Assembly (NCBI RefSeq): GCF_014202335.1
Contig: NZ_JACHGP010000003.1
Location: 558,001-622,000, forward strand
Origin: Mycobacterium sp. AZCC_0083
GTDB taxonomy: Bacteria > Actinomycetota > Actinomycetes > Mycobacteriales > Mycobacteriaceae
DNA: 64,000 nt
Direction: 5' to 3'
The position numbers and the translations under genes are program-made. Shown piece by piece: positions 61,197 through 64,000 of this stretch. Positions within the stretch are counted from its first letter, which is position 1. Each line of letters starts with the position of its first letter. The notes below the pieces were generated by a model. The model saw nothing but the letters and a program-made list of their open reading frames with translations. It was not told the DNA's origin and ran no database searches.

Positions 61197-61633
61197 GGAA
61201 GGACCTCCTCTAGGTCACGGCTACGGTGCATTGGCGGGCATCGTTGTGCGAGCGCGGGGTTGAATCCCGGCGGCCATGCGGCCGGGTAATTGCGGTCGAA
61301 TTGCCGAGGCTCCAGTCCGCCGATGCCCAGCAGCAGGTCGCTACCGATCACGACCGCGCGGACAGTGGCCATCAGCAGACCGCTGATCGCGGTGGCCCGA
61401 AGAAATGTCGGGTCGCGCCGCCCCCGCGCCAACTGGAGCAGTCCATCGGCGAAACCGGCGTTCACCGTGCCCGTTTCGCGGCGGAACCACGGATCGGCGA
61501 CCAGACCCAGCCGAGGGGCCAGTGACACCGGCACGGCATAGTGTGCGGCCGGGGCAATCGCCACATGGGCGATGCCCGCGGTGGCACCGATGCGGATCTG
61601 GTCGTCGGTCAGCCGACGTGTCGGTCGGCTCAC
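61193..61633 (-). CDS. Conserved hypothetical protein of the catabolic operon
   Basis: A 146-residue protein with several hydrophobic stretches (GIAHVAIAPAAHYAVPVSLAPRLGLV and AISGLLMATVRAVVIGSDLLLGIGGL), perhaps membrane-associated. No catalytic motif or known family recognised. GTG 61633 overlaps the SDR stop (GTGA) and the stop overlaps the VOC start, so it is a true operon member. A role in substrate entry is possible but unsupported. Confidence 0.7.
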   Translation of the reverse strand: MSRPTRRLTDDQIRIGATAGIAHVAIAPAAHYAVPVSLAPRLGLVADPWFRRETGTVNAGFADGLLQLARGRRDPTFLRATAISGLLMATVRAVVIGSDLLLGIGGLEPRQFDRNYPAAWPPGFNPALAQRCPPMHRSRDLEEVLP

Positions 61634-62493
61634 CGGACCGGCTTCCAATGGGGATCGCTGATCGCGCCGAGCGCAGTGCTGGTGTCGATCCGTCTGCCGG
61701 CCAGGGTCGCGATCAGCCGCCCGACCGCGGGCAATTCCAGCGGCACCAGCGCGTAGGTGGGATAGACCAGTCGGTCGTCGCCGCGTTGGAGGGCCCGCAC
61801 CATCGCAGCCGCCATCGCCTGCGCCGATACCGCTGGCAGCGTGGTGGGGGGCCCGGACTTCCACGGGAGTTCGTCGATATCGCGCAGCGCAGTCTCGGTG
61901 GATCCGGGGATGACCTCCATGACGCGGATCGGTGTGTCGACGAGTTCGAACCGAAGTGACCGAGTCGCCTGCGCCAGAGCAGCTTTCGAAGCCGCGTAAT
62001 AGCCGAGCAGCGGCAGCGGCACCGATTGAACGGTGGAGGTGACGTTGACGATGGTGCCCGAGCCCGCCGCACGCATGTGCGGCAGCAACGCGGCGGTGAG
62101 CGCCAGCGGGGACCACACGTTGAGTTCGAATACGGCCCGCGCGCGGTCGGAGTCGGCGATGACGCCCTGGGCTCCGGTCAGGTTGGTTCCGGCGTTGTTG
62201 ATCAGTACATCGATGCGGCCCAGCGCGTCCATGGCGTCGCTGGCCAGCTGCTTGGCTGCCCCGCGTTCGGACAAGTCGGTGCTCATCAGCGCCGGCCGCG
62301 CGGCGCCGGTGTCCGCGATCTCATCGGCGACCTCGTCGAGAAGGGCGGCCCGGCGCGCCGCCAGCGCCAGCACCGCACCGCTGTCGGCCAGTTGAACGGC
62401 CAGGGCCCGGCCGATGCCGCTGGAGGCTCCGGTGAGCAGGACCCGTCGACCTGCCAGAGCGGTCTTGTGGGGGTGGCGCCCGACGGTAGTCAC
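61630..62493 (-). CDS. Short-chain dehydrogenase/reductase
   Basis: A 287-residue SDR. VLLTGASSGIGRAL is the cofactor loop (about residues 19-32), LINNAGTNLTG the structural motif, and YYAASKAAL the catalytic Y-x-x-x-K. A C-terminal extension of about 45 residues is present. GTG 62493 starts the gene; a nearby ATG is out of frame. First gene of the SDR-unknown-VOC-FAH operon, downstream of a palindromic site at 62577-62597. Confidence 0.87.
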   Translation of the reverse strand: MTTVGRHPHKTALAGRRVLLTGASSGIGRALAVQLADSGAVLALAARRAALLDEVADEIADTGAARPALMSTDLSERGAAKQLASDAMDALGRIDVLINNAGTNLTGAQGVIADSDRARAVFELNVWSPLALTAALLPHMRAAGSGTIVNVTSTVQSVPLPLLGYYAASKAALAQATRSLRFELVDTPIRVMEVIPGSTETALRDIDELPWKSGPPTTLPAVSAQAMAAAMVRALQRGDDRLVYPTYALVPLELPAVGRLIATLAGRRIDTSTALGAISDPHWKPVR

Positions 62494-62790
62494 AGTGGGC
62501 GCGCTGTTCGAGCAGGGCGCATCGAAGTCTCCTCGAGGGTGACGGTGGTGGGCGGTGGACGATCTACACCTACCATACTGATTGATTATCAGTCAATTAT
62601 GAGTCGATGGGATCCTCGAAGAAACCGCCGCTGTTCCGGCGTCTGGCGGGCGGCGAAGTTGCACTCGGGGCAGGGACTGGGGCTGAGGCGTTGGCGGCAG
62701 TCTCTCGCCACTATCAACTGAAACGGACAGCCCAGGTACCCTCGGTCCCAACCCACCGGTTGATTCAAGGCTGGCCCCAAAGGAGTAGGC
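62494..62790. other. Divergent regulatory interval
   Basis: This 297-bp interval separates the SDR operon from the FadE34-like gene. It contains an AT-rich dyad at 62577-62597 and a ribosome site at 62779-62786. I looked for a KstR-type site (TnnAACnnGTTnnA) and did not find one. Confidence 0.5.
62577..62597. promoter_or_regulatory. Nested AT-rich palindromes, candidate TetR operator
   Basis: ACTGAT-TGATT-ATCAGT (62577-62593) is a perfect 6-bp dyad. ATTGA and TCAAT (62581-62585, 62593-62597) form a second, overlapping one. It lies 84 bp upstream of the SDR start, close to its probable promoter, in unusually AT-rich DNA. The TetR at 56792 is the best candidate binder. Confidence 0.45.
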
Positions 62791-64000
62791 ATGCCCATCG
62801 CGATCACTTCTGAGCACAACGACCTTGCCGATTCGGCTCGGTCCTTCGTGGCGCGGGTGGCGCCGTCGGAGGTTCTGCACGCGGCGCTCGAGACGCCCAT
62901 CGCCAACCCGCCGACCTATTGGAAGGCCGCTGCCGAACAGGGTCTGCAAGGCCTACACCTGTCGGAATCGGTTGGCGGACAGGGTTTCGGCATCCTCGAG
63001 CTGGCGATCGTGCTCGCCGAGTTCGGTTACGGCGCGGTGCCGGGCCCGTTCGTCCCATCGGCAATCGCCAGCGCGCTGATCTCCGCGAACGACCCCGACG
63101 ACAAGCGACTGGAAGCCCTGGCTTCCGGTGACGCCATCGCCGCGTACGCCATCGACTCCGGGCTGACCGCAACCCGTCAGGGTGACGGCCTGGTCATCCG
63201 CGGCGAGGTCCGCGCGGTCCCCGGTGCGGCACAGGCCTCGATCCTGGTGCTGCCGGTCGCGATCGACAGCGGCGAGGAGTGGGTCGTCCTCGATGCCGAC
63301 CAAGTGGAGATCGAGCCGGTCGCCAGCGTCGACCCGCTGCGCCCCCTCGCGCATGTGCGCGCCAACGCCGTCGAGGTCGGCGACGACCGCGTGCTGGCGA
63401 ACCTGAGCCGCACGCGTGCCCGCGCCCTGATGTCGACCCTGCTCTCCGCCGAGTGCATCGGCGTCGCCCGCTGGGCCACCGACACCGCATCCGAGTACGC
63501 CAAGATCCGCGAGCAGTTCGGCAGGCCGATCGGTCAGTTCCAGGCCATCAAGCACAAGTGCGCGGGCATGATCGCCGAGACCGAGCGCGCCACGGCTGCC
63601 GTGTGGGACGCCGCACGCGCCATCGACGAGGACGAGTCGTACGAGTTCGCCGCCGCCGTCGCCGCCACCCTGGCTCCGATCGCCGCACAGCACACCACTC
63701 AGGACTGCATCCAGGTGCACGGCGGCATCGGCTTCACCTGGGAGCACGACACCAACGTCTACTACCGGCGGGCGATCGTGCTGGCCGCCTGCTTCGGGCG
63801 TGCCGCCGACTACCCGCAACAGGTGGTGGACGTCGCCACCACGACCGGGCTCCGCTCGATCGACATCGACCTCGACCCCGACACCGAGAAGGTCCGCGAC
63901 GAGATTCGTGCGGAAGTGGCTGGGCTGAAGGAGATTCCGCGCGAGGAGCGCAACGTCGCGATCGCCGAGGGCGGCTGGGTGCAGCCGCACCTGCCCAAGC
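62791..64000 (+). CDS. fadE34: Acyl-CoA dehydrogenase FadE34-like (runs past window end)
   Basis: The first 403 codons of a long acyl-CoA dehydrogenase. MPIAITSEHNDLADSARSFVARVAPSEVLHAALETP, ESVGGQGFGILELAIVLAEFGYGAVPGPF and YAKIREQFGRPIGQFQAIKHKCAGMIAETERA, with QDCIQVHGGIGFTWEHDTNVYYRRA, correspond from memory to M. tuberculosis FadE34 (Rv3573c, about 711 residues, two fused dehydrogenase units), which acts in cholesterol side-chain degradation. AAAGGAGT at 62779-62786 precedes ATG 62791. The second half lies beyond the window. Confidence 0.88.
   Translation, partial: MPIAITSEHNDLADSARSFVARVAPSEVLHAALETPIANPPTYWKAAAEQGLQGLHLSESVGGQGFGILELAIVLAEFGYGAVPGPFVPSAIASALISANDPDDKRLEALASGDAIAAYAIDSGLTATRQGDGLVIRGEVRAVPGAAQASILVLPVAIDSGEEWVVLDADQVEIEPVASVDPLRPLAHVRANAVEVGDDRVLANLSRTRARALMSTLLSAECIGVARWATDTASEYAKIREQFGRPIGQFQAIKHKCAGMIAETERATAAVWDAARAIDEDESYEFAAAVAATLAPIAAQHTTQDCIQVHGGIGFTWEHDTNVYYRRAIVLAACFGRAADYPQQVVDVATTTGLRSIDIDLDPDTEKVRDEIRAEVAGLKEIPREERNVAIAEGGWVQPHLPK

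Noticed and set aside
62494..62790. KstR operator upstream of the fadE34-like gene
   Set aside because: No TnnAACnnGTTnnA palindrome was found in the interval.
1..64000. tRNA genes, rRNA genes, CRISPR arrays, prophage or complete IS elements
   Set aside because: No T-loop-like motifs in gaps, no regularly spaced repeats, and no transposase, integrase or phage structural genes were seen.

Overview
The window reads as chromosomal DNA of a mycobacterium, probably a rapidly growing environmental Mycolicibacterium-type species. GC is high and third codon positions are very GC-rich. Many genes are linked by ATGA or GTGA overlaps. Family signatures fit the group: a PE-PPE domain remnant, a GAP/Sap lipid-transport protein, Stf0 sulfotransferase, mycothiol-dependent isomerase-like and F420/LLM enzymes, TIGR00027-type methyltransferase, MpaB-type oxygenase and a FadE34-like acyl-CoA dehydrogenase. 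At least a dozen genes carry a TANNNT -10 hexamer 6-8 nt before the start codon, the mycobacterial leaderless-mRNA pattern. No rRNA, tRNA, CRISPR array, prophage or complete insertion sequence was seen.

Layout, left part. 1-5462: a leftward operon (APC permease, two short-chain dehydrogenases, agmatinase-family hydrolase cut by the window edge) divergent from a PucR regulator, probably for catabolism of a guanidino, polyamine or amino compound. 5487-7374: ArsR-AHSA1-DinB-like operon with a clear operator, then a small secreted Trp/Asp-repeat protein. 7378-9981: SnoaL and LLM genes and a decayed PE-PPE gene. 9956-16574: a surface-glycan island with three GT2 glycosyltransferases, a sugar O-methyltransferase, a GAP exporter-like protein and rmlA. 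16637-21219: a secreted Asn/Trp-repeat protein, then a sedolisin (S53) protease translationally coupled to a zinc-ribbon membrane protein, with two tandem paralogous lipoproteins upstream. 21507-28385: DUF1330, a sigma factor reduced to region 2, and a complete five-gene Opp/Dpp ABC importer operon.

Layout, right part. 28386-36801: an Hsp70-like membrane protein operon, an L,D-transpeptidase, a PAP2-diacylglycerol-kinase fusion overlapping a second PAP2 gene tail to tail, and an NCS1 permease with a zinc ribbon. 38249-43337: a sulfur block of sulfatase, Stf0 sulfotransferase, CysD and CysNC that would release, activate and transfer sulfate. 43334-50234: two methyltransferases, a frameshifted amidohydrolase, an ArnT-like glycosyltransferase and an alpha/beta hydrolase. 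50275-56669: regulators with MpaB-type oxygenase, VOC protein, hydrolase and 2-hydroxyacid dehydrogenase, with a deletion scar at 54898-55711. 56792-62493: a TetR gene, an amidohydrolase and an SDR-unknown-VOC-FAH catabolic operon, with fragments of a duplicated FAH-TetR module and of a histidine kinase. The window ends inside a FadE34-like gene.

The most distinctive observations are the old FAH-TetR duplication in which each copy kept a different intact gene, the protease/zinc-ribbon/lipoprotein cluster, the Stf0-CysD-CysNC coupling, a perfect 15-bp hairpin that swallows the start codon at 36319 with a promoter in its loop, and a two-copy palindromic repeat (12171-12230 and 38104-38162).
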